A DNA stretch of 64,000 nt from Hypericum androsaemum (Eukaryota > Streptophyta > Magnoliopsida > Malpighiales > Hypericaceae), in assembly GCA_963995505.1 (NCBI GenBank), contig OZ023186.1:12097570-12161569 (forward strand), given 5' to 3'. Each line of letters starts with the position of its first letter. The first letter of the stretch is position 1. This document shows positions 47,453-59,288 of this stretch, piece after piece. Made by a program: the position numbers and the translations under genes. Under the pieces are notes generated by a model. The model did no database searches. It was not told the origin of the DNA and was given only the letters and a program-made list of their open reading frames with translations.

Positions 47453-48186
47453 ATGTCTTACAAAGATCAAAGAGAAAAAGAGGGTACGGAACGCTAATGC
47501 TGGTCTTATGGTATTTGTGGAGGCCATGACAGGAAAATTCCAACAAATGATGCGAGCGGAGATGGAGCCGTTGCAACAAAGCATAGATGCAATGGAGGAC
47601 ACTCGCAACAGCCAACAACCAAGAAGAGAAGTCCAAGCACAACAACAGTTTGCACCTTTGGGAGGCACAAGTGGAGGAGAATTCCATGCACAAAGAAGGA
47701 GAGCACCTTTGGGAAGCACAAGTGAAGAAGATTCTGACCCTTTTCAGGAGGAGGACGTAGGCTCTACAAGGAATCTTAGGCGAGCAAGGATGACCGCCCA
47801 CCTAGAGGTGCCAGGCGAAGAGGAGATGACAACTTGGGAAGTATTAAGCTGAAGATACCTTCCTTTGCAGGTCATTCTGACCCGGAAGCATACCTAGAGT
47901 GGGAGAAGAAGATTGAGTTCGTGTTTGATTGCCACAATTGTTCCGAAATAAAGAAGGTAAAGCTAGCTTTGACTGAGTTCGCTGATTATGCTATAACGTG
48001 GTGGGATCAACTTGTCACAAGCAGGAGGCGTAATGGAGAGCGTCCTATAGCTACATGGGAGAAGATGAAAGTGGTGATGAGGAAACATTTTGTTCCAAGT
48101 CATTACTACCGAGAGCTATACAAGAAGTTACAAGGAATGAGACAAGGAAGTCTGAGCGTGGAAGAATATTACAAACAGATGGAGAT
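47453..48186 (+). pseudogene. Broken gag fragment of element G
   Basis: The original ATG (47453) is followed by an in-frame stop after 14 codons. Gag homology then continues in one frame (about 47508-47840: VFVEAMTGKFQQMMRAEMEPLQ, then an arginine-rich segment containing a short duplicated APLG.TSG block). It continues in another frame (47834-48186) with [25 protein letters not shown] and the [14 protein letters not shown] region. Homology ends at MEI as the H LTR starts. The remainder of that open frame (to 48355) is translated LTR and meaningless. Confidence 0.85.
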
Positions 48187-49004
48187 TGATATGAACTTCG
48201 GTAGGAGGCTCACAACGGACCGTGCTACTTTGGATGGAACAGACCGCAACCCACGAACTCGAGCCTTGCCAGAACCTTGGTTTGGAAGAACCGCAACCCA
48301 AGCAATGGAATTTCGTGAACCAATGGTCCAAGTCGAATCATGCCATAAACGATGATGGAAGAGTCATTTGATAAGTGAAAAGTTGCGCTCAAGCTTAGCA
48401 ATCCAGCAATTAGCAAGAACACACAAGGAGTATCTTAACTCACAAAGAATGAAATCAATCTCAAAAGTTCATCCTTTTTATTGCTAGGAAACCTCCTTAT
48501 ATAGGCTCCAAAGTACCAAAGTATTCCTAAACAAGCTAACTCCTAAAAAGGAGTTCAAAGGCTGGCGAAAACTCTCTTTCCTAATCTAAGGATATTCTGG
48601 CCGAATTATTCAACTAAATAAGAAATAATCTAAGCAAATAATATCTAAGCAAATAATATCTAAGTAAATAATATCTAATAGAATAACTAATAGAATAATA
48701 TCTAAGCAAATAATATGTAATAGAATAACTAATAGCTGCACGTCCTAACAGGCTGATTCTTCTTGATTCTCCACGTGCGCATGCATCTAGAAGTTAACGT
48801 GCATGTCAAGCTTCCAAAATAGCCTCTATCACGTGCATGGGCTTTGCATGGGCCTCATGCACGTCCTTGCACTTGTACGCACTAGCTTGAGCCCAGACTT
48901 CTTGCATTAACCCATTAAGATCTGCTTGAAATATTTTGGCTCTTGCTCGTGTCATCGGCCCAATTGGTACTTGCACTTGATGTGAGTCTTGTAGCTTCAC
49001 ATCA
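48187..49004 (-). repeat. 3' LTR of element H (818 bp)
   Basis: The LTR runs from TGATATGAAC to TTCACATCA on the + strand and matches the reverse complement of the G and J LTRs. A short AATAATATCTAAGCAAAT motif is repeated several times around 48630-48720, accounting for part of its extra length. Confidence 0.87.
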
Positions 49005-49044
49005 TTCCCCTCCGCTTGAAAAGGATTTGTCCTCAAATTGTCAC
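48187..49044 (-). mobile_element. Element H, left piece: 3' LTR and polypurine tract
   Basis: The minus-strand LTR at 48187-49004 (818 bp) is followed by polypurine tract 49005-49017 and a weakened form of the pre-PPT hairpin (about 49025-49038). At 49045 the complete element F begins. The rest of H resumes at 55849, so F has inserted into H close to the end of the integrase coding region. Confidence 0.88.
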
Positions 49045-49848
49045 TGATATGAATCTCCGCGGAAAAGATTCACAACTCGGACCGTTTGTTACTTTAGAAT
49101 GGATCAGATCACAACTCACAAGAACTCACTCGAACTAAGGCACGAAATTGAACCTTAACCCGCAACAAGAACTTCTGAACCTTGACCTAAGGTCGAATCA
49201 CGCCACAAGCGAGGATGGATGGTCCGCTTGATAAGTGAAAGATAAATTCCAGCCAAGACGACTCACCAGCCTAAGCAAGAACAAACGAGTATCAAACTCT
49301 CAACTAGCCAATGCTAAGTATTTCCGAATCGTGTGTGTACGTTTTATTGCTAGGAGTCCTCTTTATATAGGCTCCCAAAGTACCAAAATATTCCTAAACA
49401 AGCTAACTCCTTAAAAGGAGTTCAAAGGCTGGCCAAAACTCTCTTTCCTATTCTAAGGAGATTCTGGCCGAATTATTCAACTAAAATAGGAAATAATCTA
49501 AACAAATAATATCTAATAGAATAACAATTAATTGCACGTCCTAACAAGAAGATGCATGGCCTAAATAGGTTGATTCTTGCTGATTCTCCATGTGCGCATG
49601 CATCCAGAAGTTGGTGTGCATATTAAGCTTCCAAAATAGCCTCTATCACGTGCATGGGCTTTGCATGTGCCTCATGCACGTCCTTGCACTTGTACGCACC
49701 AACTTGAGCCCAAACTTCTTGCATTAGTCCATTGAAATCAGATTGCAACTTCCTAGCTCGTGCTCTTGTCATTGGCCCAATTGGAACTTGAACTTGCTGC
49801 GAGTCTACAAGCTTGATAGTAGGTGCGTCCTTAGGCTTGCTCACATCA
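49045..49848 (-). repeat. 3' LTR of element F (804 bp)
   Basis: It differs from the 5' LTR at two positions that I noticed (CCGCGG versus CCACGG near the outer end, and GTGCAT versus GTGAAT near 49618), so insertion is recent. Confidence 0.94.
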
Positions 49849-52800
49849 GTCCCCTCCTCTTGAAAAGGATTTGTCCTCAAATCATCACCTACATCAAACG
49901 GACTCAAGTCAGCCACGTTAAACGAAGCACTTACATTATACTCACCCGGAAGGTCTAGCTTGTAGGCATTATCATTGATGCGTTCGATCACTTGGAATGG
50001 ACCATCTCCCCGTGGTAGCAACTTTGAACGTCTTTGTACAGGAAAACGCTCCTTCCTCATATGTAGCCAAACCCAATCTCCCGGCTCAAAGACAACCTTG
50101 TGCCTTCCTTTGTTTGCTTGCCTTGCATAGTGCTCCGTGCGCTTCTCGATGTTCATTCTTGCTTTCTCATGTAACTGCTTGACAAATTCAGCTTTCTTCT
50201 TGCCATCTAAGTTAACTTGCTCACTCGAAGGTAGAGGTGATAAATCCAATGGAGTCAAAGGATTAAATCCATAAACAAGCTCAAATGGTGAGAATTGAGT
50301 AGCAGAATGGACAGAACGATTATAAGCAAACTCAACATGAGGCAAACATTCTTCCCAAGTCTTAATGTTATGCTTAATGAGTGCTCTCAAAAGTGTAGAC
50401 AAAGTCCTATTCACTACTTCAGTTTGACCATCAGTTTGAGGATGACAAGTAGTAGAAAACAACAACTTAGTACCTAACTTGCACCACAAGGTCTTCCAAA
50501 AGTAACTTAGGAACTTAGCATCTCTATCAGAGATAATTGTCCTAGGCATGCCATGCAACCTAACAACCTCTCTAAAGAACAAATCAGCAATGTTTGAAGC
50601 ATCATCAGTCTTATGACATGGAATGAAATGTGCCATCTTAGAAAACCTATCCACTACCACAAAAATTGAATCTCTTCCACGCTTAGTCCTAGGTAGGCCT
50701 AACACAAAATCCATAGAGATATCAATCCAGGGCTCACTAGGTATAGGTAGTGGGGTGTACAAACCATGGGGTTTTACCTTTGACTTGGCTTGCTTGCAAG
50801 TGATGCAACGACCACAAACTCTCTCAACGTCTCTCTTCATGTGTGGCCAAAAGAAATGATCTTGTAGCATTGCCAAGGTCTTTGCAATTCCAAAATGCCC
50901 CATTAAGCCACCTCCATGTGCCTCCTGAATTAGTAATTCTCGCATCGAACAATTAGGCACACAAAGTTTGTTTTCACGAAATAGGTAACCTTCATTACGA
51001 AAGAACTTACCAAATGCACTTCTTTCAGTTGATCTAAACAACTCGCCAAAATCAACATCATCAACATACATCTCCTTAATGTGTTCAAAGCCAAGTAGTT
51101 TAGCATCAAGAGTTGAGATCAAGGCGTACCTTCGTGATAGTGCATCAGCCACTACATTTTCCTTACCTTGCTTGTAGCGAATGACATAAGGAAATGTCTC
51201 AATGAATTCCACCCATCGTGCATGCCTCTTGTTCAGCTTGTGTTGCCCCTTTAAGTGCTTGAGTGACTCATGATCAGTGTGAATCACGAACTCCTTGGGC
51301 CACAAATAATGCTGCCATGTCTCCAATGCTCGAACTAGTGCGTACAACTCCTTGTCATAGGTCGGGTAATTCAAGGTTGCACCACTTAGTTTCTCACTAA
51401 AGTATGCAATAGGTCTTCCTTCTTGCATAAGGACAGCTCCAATTCCTACACCAGAAGCATCACACTCTATTTCAAAAGTCTTAGAGAAATTAGGTAAAGC
51501 TAACAAGGGTGCATTAGTCAACTTCCCTTTCAGTAGTTGGAAAGCCTTCTCTTGAGCTTCTCCCCAAGTAAAGCCCACGTTCTTCTTGATGACTTCAGTT
51601 ATGGGTGCGGCTATGCTACTAAAGTCCTTCACAAATCTCCTATAAAAACTAGCTAGTCCATGAAAGCTCCTAACATTAGCAACACTTGTAGGGCTTGGCC
51701 ATTCACGGATAGCTCGGATCTTTTCTTCATCAACCTGTATTCCGTTAGCTCCAACAACAAAACCCAAGAATACAAGCTTATCCGTACAAAAGGTGCACTT
51801 CTTCAAGTTAGCAAACAATTGTTCTTCTCTAAGTGCATCTAAGACAGATTTCAAATGTTCTAGATGATCCCCCACGTTCTTGCTATAGATGAGTATATCA
51901 TCAAAGTAAACAACTACAAATTTACCAATGAATGGACGTAGAACATGATTCATGAGTCGCATAAACGTGCTAGGTGCGTTGGACAAACCAAATGGCATGA
52001 CCATCCACTCATACAACCCATACTTAGTTTTAAAAGCAGTCTTCCACTCATCTCCTTCTTTCATCCTAATTTGATGATAACCACTCTTCAAATCAATCTT
52101 AGAAAACATGCAAGAACCATGCAACTCATCTAACATGTCATCTAAACGAGGGATAGGGTGACGATATTTTACCGTTATGTTGTTGACTGCTCGGCAATCA
52201 ACACACATTCTCCATGTTTTATCCTTCTTGGGCACAAGTAGGACTGGAACAGCACATGGACTCATGCTCTCTCTTACGTACCCTTTCTCCAACAGCTCGT
52301 TGACTTGCTTCTCAAGCTCCTTTGTCTCTTCAGGATTGCTTCTATATGCGGGACGGTTAGGTATGGTAGCTCCCGGGACAAAGTCTATTTGATGTTCAAT
52401 CCCACGAATAGGTGGCAAACCAGGTGGTAGCTCGTCGGGAAAGACATCCTTGTAATCCTGCAAAAGAGACACAACCGTACTAGGTACATGTGGTTCAAGC
52501 TCGTTAGTGTTTAAAAGTGCCTCCCTATACCGAAGTAAGATCATAGGCTTCTTTGTAAAGCACGCTTGCTTAATATCACTTGTTCCCACATAGTAACTCT
52601 TTTTCCAACTCTCGTTTTTTCTCTCTTTGGCCGTTTTAATTTCTGTTTTTCCGGCTTCTTTTGTTTTCTCAATCTTTTCCTCTCCATTGGCCGTTTTTCT
52701 TATCTTTTTTTCGGCTTCTTCTCTCCTCTCATTCTTTTTCTTCTTGTCACGCTCTCTTTGCTCATCACTTTCTTTTTGCAACTGACGTTGATCTTCACAA

Positions 52801-54410
52801 ACTTGTGATGGTGACAAGGGTGCCAAGGTGATTACTCTCTTCTTAAGTATAAATGAATACTTGTTGGTGTAGCCATCATGATGCACTTTCCTATCAAACT
52901 GCCACGGCCTTCCTAACAATAGGTGACCAGCTTGCATTGGTACAACATCACACAACACTTCATCCTCATAGTTGCCAATGCGGAATGCTACCAATACTTG
53001 CTTCATCACTCGTACTTCTCCACTATCATTCAGCCATTGTAGTTTGTAAGGCTTAGGGTGTTTTCCCGTGAGTAACCCTAACTTCTCCACCATAGTAGTG
53101 CTTGCAACATTAGCACAACTTCCTCCATCTATGATGACACTACACACCTTGTCTTTGACATAGCACCTTGTGTGAAAAATATTTTCTCTTTGAGCCACAT
53201 CATTTTCTTCTTTTACTTGCACATTCAATGCTCTTCTAGACACAAGAGTAAGCCTCTCAGCAGCTTGGTACTCTTCCTCGGATACGTCCTCCAAAGAAGG
53301 CATGCTTTCATGCTCCGAATCCTCTTCTTCAGTTTCAATCTCTCCACTCTCCTTGATCACCATTGCTTGCTTGTTAGGGCATTGACTTGAGATGTGCCCT
53401 CTTCCTTGACACTTAAAGCACTTGATGTCACGGTTCCTAGCTGGAGTGACTTCCACTTTCCTTTGAGAATTAGCTTGAGAACTCTCGGATTTATGCTCTA
53501 CTTTGGCTGCTTGTGGCTTGTCAAACTTCTTTTGGTAGTTTGGCTTCCAAGTAGAATTCGATGTAGCTTTTGTTCTCCCCTCTCCTTTCTTGAGTTGCTT
53601 CTCAATTTTCGTTGCCATATGCACCATGTCCTCCAACTCCACATAGTGTTGCAACTCAACTTTGTCTTGAATTTCAGGATTGAGTCCATTCAAGAACCTT
53701 GCCATTGTAACTTCTCTATCTTCATCTATATCAGCTCTTATCATGGCCATCTCCATCTGTTTGAAATACTCCTCCACACTCAAATTTCCTTGCCTCATTC
53801 CTTGTAACTTCTTATACAGCTCTCTATAGTAATGACTTGGAACAAATCTCTTCCTCATCACCACTTTCATGTCTTCCCAAGTAACTATAGGGCGTTCTCT
53901 ATTTCTCCTCCTGCTTGTCACAAGTTGATCCCACCAAGTTATAGCATAATCAGTAAATTCGGTGATGGCAAGTTTTACCTTCTTTTCTTCGGAGCTATTG
54001 TGGCAATCAAACACGAACTCAATCTTCTTCTCCCACTCTAAGTATGCCTCCGGGTCAGAACGACCAGCAAAGGAAGGTATCTTCAGTTTGATACTCCCTA
54101 TGTTGTCGTCTCTCTTTGGCCTCGCCTCCCTAGGTGGACGGCTTGTTCTTGCTCTCCTAAGACTCCTTGTAGAGCCTACGCCTTCTTCCGACTCAGAATC
54201 AGCTCCGCTTGACTCTCCAATAGGTACTCCTCTCCTACGCCTTTGGAGTTCGCCTCGCGTTGGGGGGTTGTCACGAGAATTCTCCACGGCATCCACGCGT
54301 AGTTGCAAAGGCTCCATCTGAGCTTGCACCATCTGCTCGAGCTTCCCGGCCAATGCATCCACTAATAACTTAAGGTCTATGTTTCCCATGGTTTGACCTT
54401 CATGTGACAT
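49623..54410 (-). CDS. Gag-pol polyprotein of element F, intact (1595 aa)
   Basis: The frame has the same length and order of domains as that of element D: Gag, CCHC knuckle, protease with DGGS, RT with YFDD, RNase H, HHCC-DD35E-GPF integrase and the [10 protein letters not shown] tail encoded in the 3' LTR (49623-49848). It differs from D at scattered residues, for example S10N, R26Q, N90S, V475A and D997E, none of them in a recognised catalytic motif. The linker A-run has six bases, so no frameshift is present. With D this gives two apparently intact copies in 64 kb, a potential source of proteins for B-type elements. The start ATG at 54410 follows TTTTTCTTGCAGCAAAC, again resembling a splice acceptor. 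Confidence 0.96.
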   Translation of the reverse strand: MSHEGQTMGNIDLKLLVDALAGKLEQMVQAQMEPLQLRVDAVENSRDNPPTRGELQRRRRGVPIGESSGADSESEEGVGSTRSLRRARTSRPPREARPKRDDNIGSIKLKIPSFAGRSDPEAYLEWEKKIEFVFDCHNSSEEKKVKLAITEFTDYAITWWDQLVTSRRRNRERPIVTWEDMKVVMRKRFVPSHYYRELYKKLQGMRQGNLSVEEYFKQMEMAMIRADIDEDREVTMARFLNGLNPEIQDKVELQHYVELEDMVHMATKIEKQLKKGEGRTKATSNSTWKPNYQKKFDKPQAAKVEHKSESSQANSQRKVEVTPARNRDIKCFKCQGRGHISSQCPNKQAMVIKESGEIETEEEDSEHESMPSLEDVSEEEYQAAERLTLVSRRALNVQVKEENDVAQRENIFHTRCYVKDKVCSVIIDGGSCANVASTTMVEKLGLLTGKHPKPYKLQWLNDSGEVRVMKQVLVAFRIGNYEDEVLCDVVPMQAGHLLLGRPWQFDRKVHHDGYTNKYSFILKKRVITLAPLSPSQVCEDQRQLQKESDEQRERDKKKKNERREEAEKKIRKTANGEEKIEKTKEAGKTEIKTAKERKNESWKKSYYVGTSDIKQACFTKKPMILLRYREALLNTNELEPHVPSTVVSLLQDYKDVFPDELPPGLPPIRGIEHQIDFVPGATIPNRPAYRSNPEETKELEKQVNELLEKGYVRESMSPCAVPVLLVPKKDKTWRMCVDCRAVNNITVKYRHPIPRLDDMLDELHGSCMFSKIDLKSGYHQIRMKEGDEWKTAFKTKYGLYEWMVMPFGLSNAPSTFMRLMNHVLRPFIGKFVVVYFDDILIYSKNVGDHLEHLKSVLDALREEQLFANLKKCTFCTDKLVFLGFVVGANGIQVDEEKIRAIREWPSPTSVANVRSFHGLASFYRRFVKDFSSIAAPITEVIKKNVGFTWGEAQEKAFQLLKGKLTNAPLLALPNFSKTFEIECDASGVGIGAVLMQEGRPIAYFSEKLSGATLNYPTYDKELYALVRALETWQHYLWPKEFVIHTDHESLKHLKGQHKLNKRHARWVEFIETFPYVIRYKQGKENVVADALSRRYALISTLDAKLLGFEHIKEMYVDDVDFGELFRSTERSAFGKFFRNEGYLFRENKLCVPNCSMRELLIQEAHGGGLMGHFGIAKTLAMLQDHFFWPHMKRDVERVCGRCITCKQAKSKVKPHGLYTPLPIPSEPWIDISMDFVLGLPRTKRGRDSIFVVVDRFSKMAHFIPCHKTDDASNIADLFFREVVRLHGMPRTIISDRDAKFLSYFWKTLWCKLGTKLLFSTTCHPQTDGQTEVVNRTLSTLLRALIKHNIKTWEECLPHVEFAYNRSVHSATQFSPFELVYGFNPLTPLDLSPLPSSEQVNLDGKKKAEFVKQLHEKARMNIEKRTEHYARQANKGRHKVVFEPGDWVWLHMRKERFPVQRRSKLLPRGDGPFQVIERINDNAYKLDLPGEYNVSASFNVADLSPFDVGDDLRTNPFQEEGTDVSKPKDAPTIKLVDSQQVQVPIGPMTRARARKLQSDFNGLMQEVWAQVGAYKCKDVHEAHAKPMHVIEAILEA
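49849..49883 (-). promoter_or_regulatory. Polypurine tract and pre-PPT hairpin of element F
   Basis: Hairpin GATTTG-AGGA-CAAATC at 49883-49868 and polypurine tract at 49861-49849 on the minus strand, as in D and E. Confidence 0.72.
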
Positions 54411-55044
54411 GTTTGCTGCAAGAAAAATTGGTTAGTAATAAAAAAAATATGGCCTCACAAGCTCACTCCCTTACGTGTATACTCTCAATGTAAGGTGCAC
54501 TCAAGTTCACTCGTGTTTGCACTCAAATATTTGGCTTTTCTCTCTAAGGTACTCGCACACTCTTGCCTTTTTCCTCTCGTGATACTTGTATGTTCTTACT
54601 AAGGCTAGAACGGCCTTGCTTGAGCTTCACGCTTTAACAACCAGAATGTTAAAGTTCTTCTTTGGTCTTTCTTTTAGTCTTGCTCGCTTCCTTTTTGATT
54701 TTGTTTCCTCTTTAAGCTTGCTTGCGGCCTTGCTTCCTCTTTAGACTTGCTTGCGATCTTGCTTCCTCTTTAGACTTGCTTGCGGCCTTTGCTTCCTCTT
54801 TAGGCTTCACGCACTTTTTCTTTTCTTTCCTTTTTCGTTTCTTTTCTTTTCTTTTCTTTTCTTTTTTTCTTTCTTTTCTTTTCTTTTCTTGCTTCACTCG
54901 TTTGTTTTCCTCTCTTTTCAAACAGCGAAGAGAAAAAAAAAACGAACCAATAAGAACAAAAATAACGAGCAACTAAACGAACCAACAAGAACAAAAATAA
55001 CAAGGATAGTGAACTAAAGTAACAAGCTAAGCTCTGATACCAAC
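54411..55044 (-). other. Leader of element F
   Basis: The primer site is at 55042-55031. A sense-strand purine tract (about 54890-54812) is followed by a direct repeat of 29-30 bp (unit starts near 54791, 54761 and 54732). This is a different unit from the 35-bp repeat at the same place in D and E. Confidence 0.7.
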
Positions 55045-55848
55045 TGATATGAATCTCCACGGAAAAGATTCACAACTCGGACCGTTTGTTACTTTAGAAT
55101 GGATCAGATCACAACTCACAAGAACTCACTCGAACTAAGGCACGAAATTGAACCTTAACCCGCAACAAGAACTTCTGAACCTTGACCTAAGGTCGAATCA
55201 CGCCACAAGCGAGGATGGATGGTCCGCTTGATAAGTGAAAGATAAATTCCAGCCAAGACGACTCACCAGCCTAAGCAAGAACAAACGAGTATCAAACTCT
55301 CAACTAGCCAATGCTAAGTATTTCCGAATCGTGTGTGTACGTTTTATTGCTAGGAGTCCTCTTTATATAGGCTCCCAAAGTACCAAAATATTCCTAAACA
55401 AGCTAACTCCTTAAAAGGAGTTCAAAGGCTGGCCAAAACTCTCTTTCCTATTCTAAGGAGATTCTGGCCGAATTATTCAACTAAAATAGGAAATAATCTA
55501 AACAAATAATATCTAATAGAATAACAATTAATTGCACGTCCTAACAAGAAGATGCATGGCCTAAATAGGTTGATTCTTGCTGATTCTCCATGTGCGCATG
55601 CATCCAGAAGTTGGTGTGAATATTAAGCTTCCAAAATAGCCTCTATCACGTGCATGGGCTTTGCATGTGCCTCATGCACGTCCTTGCACTTGTACGCACC
55701 AACTTGAGCCCAAACTTCTTGCATTAGTCCATTGAAATCAGATTGCAACTTCCTAGCTCGTGCTCTTGTCATTGGCCCAATTGGAACTTGAACTTGCTGC
55801 GAGTCTACAAGCTTGATAGTAGGTGCGTCCTTAGGCTTGCTCACATCA
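55045..55848 (-). repeat. 5' LTR of element F (804 bp)
   Basis: TG...CA ends; minus-strand TATATAAA at 55369-55362 and AATAAA at 55348-55343. The part 55623-55848 repeats the C-terminal coding region. Confidence 0.94.
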
Positions 55849-58800
55849 ACCTACATCAAACGGACTCAAATCAGTAACATTGAAAGAAGCACTAACATTA
55901 TACTCACCTGGCAGGTCAAGCTTCTAGGCATTGTCATTGATGCGTTCAAGCACTTGAAATGGACCATCTCCCCGTGGTAGCAACTTTGAACGTCGTTGTG
56001 CAGGAAAGTGTTCCTTTCTCATGTGCAACCAGACCCAATCACCAGGTTCAAAGACAACCTTGTGCCGTCCTTTGTTTGCTTGTCTAGCATAGTGCGCCGT
56101 TTGTTTCTCTATGTTCATTCGCGCCTTCTCATGCAGTTGCTTGACAAATTCAGCCTTCCTCTTGCCATCTAAGTTAACATGCTCACTCGAAGCCAAAGGT
56201 GATAAATCCAATGGAGTCAAAGGATTAAATCCATAAACAAGCTCAAATGGTGAGAATTGAGTAGCAGAATGAACTGAACGATTATAAGCAAATTCAACAT
56301 GTGGCAGACATTCTTCCCAAGTCTTAATGTTATGCTTGATAAGTGCTCTCAATAAAGTAGACAAAGTCCTATTTACAACTTCAGTATGACCATCAGTTTG
56401 TGGATGACAAGTAGTAGAAAATAACAACTTGGTACCTAACTTACTCCACAAGGTCTTCCAAAAGTAACTCAGGAACTTAGCATCTCTATCAGAAATAATA
56501 GTTCTAGGCATACCATGCAACCTAATAACTTCTCTAAAGAACAAATCAGCAATGTTTGAAGCATCATCAGTCTTATGACATGGAATAAAATGTGCCATCT
56601 TAGAAAACCTATCCACTACCACAAAGATTGAATCCCTTCCACGTTTAGTCCTAGGCAGTCCTAACACAAAATCCATAGAAATATCAATCCAAGGCTCACT
56701 AGGTATAGGTAGTGGGGTATACAAACCGTGGGGTTTTACCTTTGACTTGGCTTGCTTGCATGTGATGCAACGCCCACAAACTCTTTCAACGTCGCACTTC
56801 ATGTGTGGCCAATATAAGTGATCTTGTAGCATTGCCAAAGTCTTGGCGATTCCAAAGTGCCCCATCAATCCACCTCCATGTGCCTCCTGAATTAGCAACT
56901 CTCGCATAGAACAATTAGGCACACAAAGTTTGTTCTCACGAAATAGGTAACCGTCATTCTGAAAAAATTTACCACTTGCACTCTTCTCCGTAGCTCGGAA
57001 CAGATCACCAAAATCAGTATAATCAGCATACAACTCTTTAAGGTGTTCAAAACCAAGTAACTTCGCATCAAGAGTTGAGATCAAAGCATACCTTCGCGAT
57101 AGGGCATCAGCTACTACATTTTCCTTACCTTGCTTGTAGCGAATGACATAAGGAAATCTCTCAATGAACTCCACCCATCGTGCATGCCTCCTATTCAACT
57201 TGTGTTGCCCCTTGAGGTGCTTGAGTGATTCATGATCAGTGTGGATCACGAATTCCTTAAGCCACAAGTAATGCTGCCATGTTTCCAATGTTCGAACTAG
57301 TGCATACAATTCTTTGTCATAAGTTGGATAGTTCAAGGTTGCTCCACTTAGTTTCTCACTAAAGTAGGCAATTGGTCTCCCTTCTTGCATGAGGATAGCT
57401 CTGATCCCTATACCTGAGGCATCACATTCAACTTCAAAGGTTTTAGCAAAGTTAGGCAAAGCCAACAAAGGAGCATTAGTCAACTTCTCTTTGATGAGTT
57501 GGAATGAGTTCTCTTGAGCTTCTCCCCAACTAAATCAAGCATTCTTCTTGATGACTTCAGTGAGGGGTGCGGCTAGGCTACTAAAGTCTTTCACGAACCT
57601 CCTGTAAAAGCTAGCTAAACCATGAAAACTTCGAACGTTAGCAACACTTGTAGGACTTGGCCAGTCCCGGATGGCTCGGATCTTCTCCTCATCAACCTGT
57701 ATCCCGTGAGCACTACAACAAAACCCAAGAATATAAGTTTATCTGTGCAAAAGGTGCACTTCTTCAAGTTGGCAAACAATTGATCCTCTCTAAGTGCATC
57801 TAGGACAGATTTCAAATGCTCTACATGATCCTCTTAATTCGTACTATAAATGAGTATATCATCAAAGTACACGACGACAAATTTGCCAATGAATGGACGT
57901 AAGACATGATTCATAAGGCGCATGAATGTACTAGGTGCGTTAGATAACCCGAACGGCATGACCATCCACTCATACAACCCATATTTTGTTTTAAAAGCAG
58001 TCTTCCACTCATCTCCTTCTTTCATCCTAATCTGATGATAACCACTTTTTAAGTCAATCTTAGAAAACATGCAAGATCCATGCAACTCATCTAACATGTC
58101 ATCTAAGCGAGGAATAGGGTGATGATATTTTACCGTGATGTTGTTGACAGCTTGGCAATCAACACACATCCTCCATGATCCATCCTTCTTAGGCACAAGT
58201 AGGACTGGAACAGCACATGGGCTCATGCTTTCTCTCACGTACCCTTTTTCTAAAAGCTCATTGACTTGCCTCTGAAGTTCCTTTGTTTCCTCAGGATTAC
58301 TTCTATATGCGGGGCGGTTAGGTATGGTAGCTCCTGGAACAAAGTCAATTTGATGCTCAATCCCTCGTATAGGTGGTAATCCAGCTGGTAGCTCTTCGGG
58401 AAAGACATCCTTGTAGTCCTACAAGAGAGAAACAACCATACTAGGCAAGTGTGGTTCAAGTTCGTTAGTGATCAAAAGTGTCTCCCTACACCGAAGTAAG
58501 ATCATAGACTTTTTTTCGAAACAAGCTTGCTTGATTTCACTTGCTCCCATATAGTAGTTCTTTTTTCATCCCTAAGATTTTCTCTCAATGGCCGATTTTA
58601 ATTCTATTTTTCTGGCTTCTTTTGCTCGCTCCATTGTATCCTCTCTTTTGGTCATTTTTCCTTTCTGTTTTTCGGCGTCTTCTCTCCTCTCAATTCATTT
58701 CTTTTGCTCACTTTTTTTCTCTCATCACTTTCTTTTTGTAACTTCATCTGATCTTCACAAACTTGTGATGGCGCTAAGGGTGCCAAAGTGAACACATGCC

Positions 58801-59288
58801 TATTGAGTGTGAATGAGTACTTGTTGGTGTGTCCGTCATGAGTTACTCTTCTATCAAACTGCCACGGCCTCCCCGATAGTAGATGACTAGCTTGCATTGG
58901 CACAACATCACACAACACTTCATCTTCGTACTTGCCAATGCGGAATGTCACTAGCACTTGCTTCTCAACTCGTACTTCTCCACTATCATTCAGCCATTGT
59001 AGCTTGTAAGGTTTAGGGTGTTTCTTCGTGAGTAACCCTAACTTCTCAACCATAGTAGTGCTTGCCACGTTAGCACAGCTGCCTCCTTCAATGAGGACAC
59101 TACACACCTTGTCCTTGACATGACACCGTGTATGGAAGATATTCTCCCTTTGTGCTTTGTCATCTTCTTCTCTTGCTTGCAAGTTCAAGGCTCTTCTTGC
59201 CACTAGAGTGAGTCCTTCGAGAACTTGAATTTCTTCTTCGGATACGTCTTCCAATGAAGGCATGCTATCATGATCCAATGAAGGCATG
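55849..59288 (-). pseudogene. Element H, right piece: decayed pol and protease region
   Basis: Read on the minus strand from about 59288, this piece encodes the end of gag ([11 protein letters not shown]), protease, RT, RNase H and integrase up to LSPFDVG next to the F insertion. It is broken by premature stops near 58420, 57835, 57536 and 55925 and by a one-base loss near 57712. The protease aspartate is changed to glutamate (LIEGGSC instead of IIDGGSC, about 59095). Integrase and RNase H homology is otherwise well kept (55924-57483). The 5' LTR, leader and most of gag are missing: at about 59288 the sequence switches to an oppositely oriented RT fragment (element I). H belongs to the G/J subfamily. 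Confidence 0.9.

Larger units (their letters stand above)
46149..48186 (+). mobile_element. Element G: 5' part of a Ty3/gypsy element, cut by element H
   Basis: A 5' LTR (46149-46849), primer site (46852-46863), leader and about 700 bp of damaged gag are present on the + strand. The sequence stops at 48186, in the middle of gag, where the LTR of the oppositely oriented element H begins. It belongs to a second subfamily with H, I and J, distinguishable from D/E/F throughout the LTR. Confidence 0.88.
49045..55848 (-). mobile_element. Element F: complete autonomous Ty3/gypsy retrotransposon nested in H
   Basis: The element is 6804 bp on the minus strand, with two 804-bp LTRs (49045-49848 and 55045-55848). 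The primer site is at 55031-55042 and the polypurine tract at 49849-49861. It is close to D and E and has an intact gag-pol frame. The flanks are GTCAC on the left and ACCTA on the right. Intact elements read ATCACCTACATC at this place, so the expected five-base duplication is imperfect, as if three bases were lost on the right. Confidence 0.95.

Noticed and set aside
48187..48355. Extension of the G gag frame to 48355
   Set aside because: The bases after 48186 are the LTR of element H in reverse, so the added residues are an accidental fusion.
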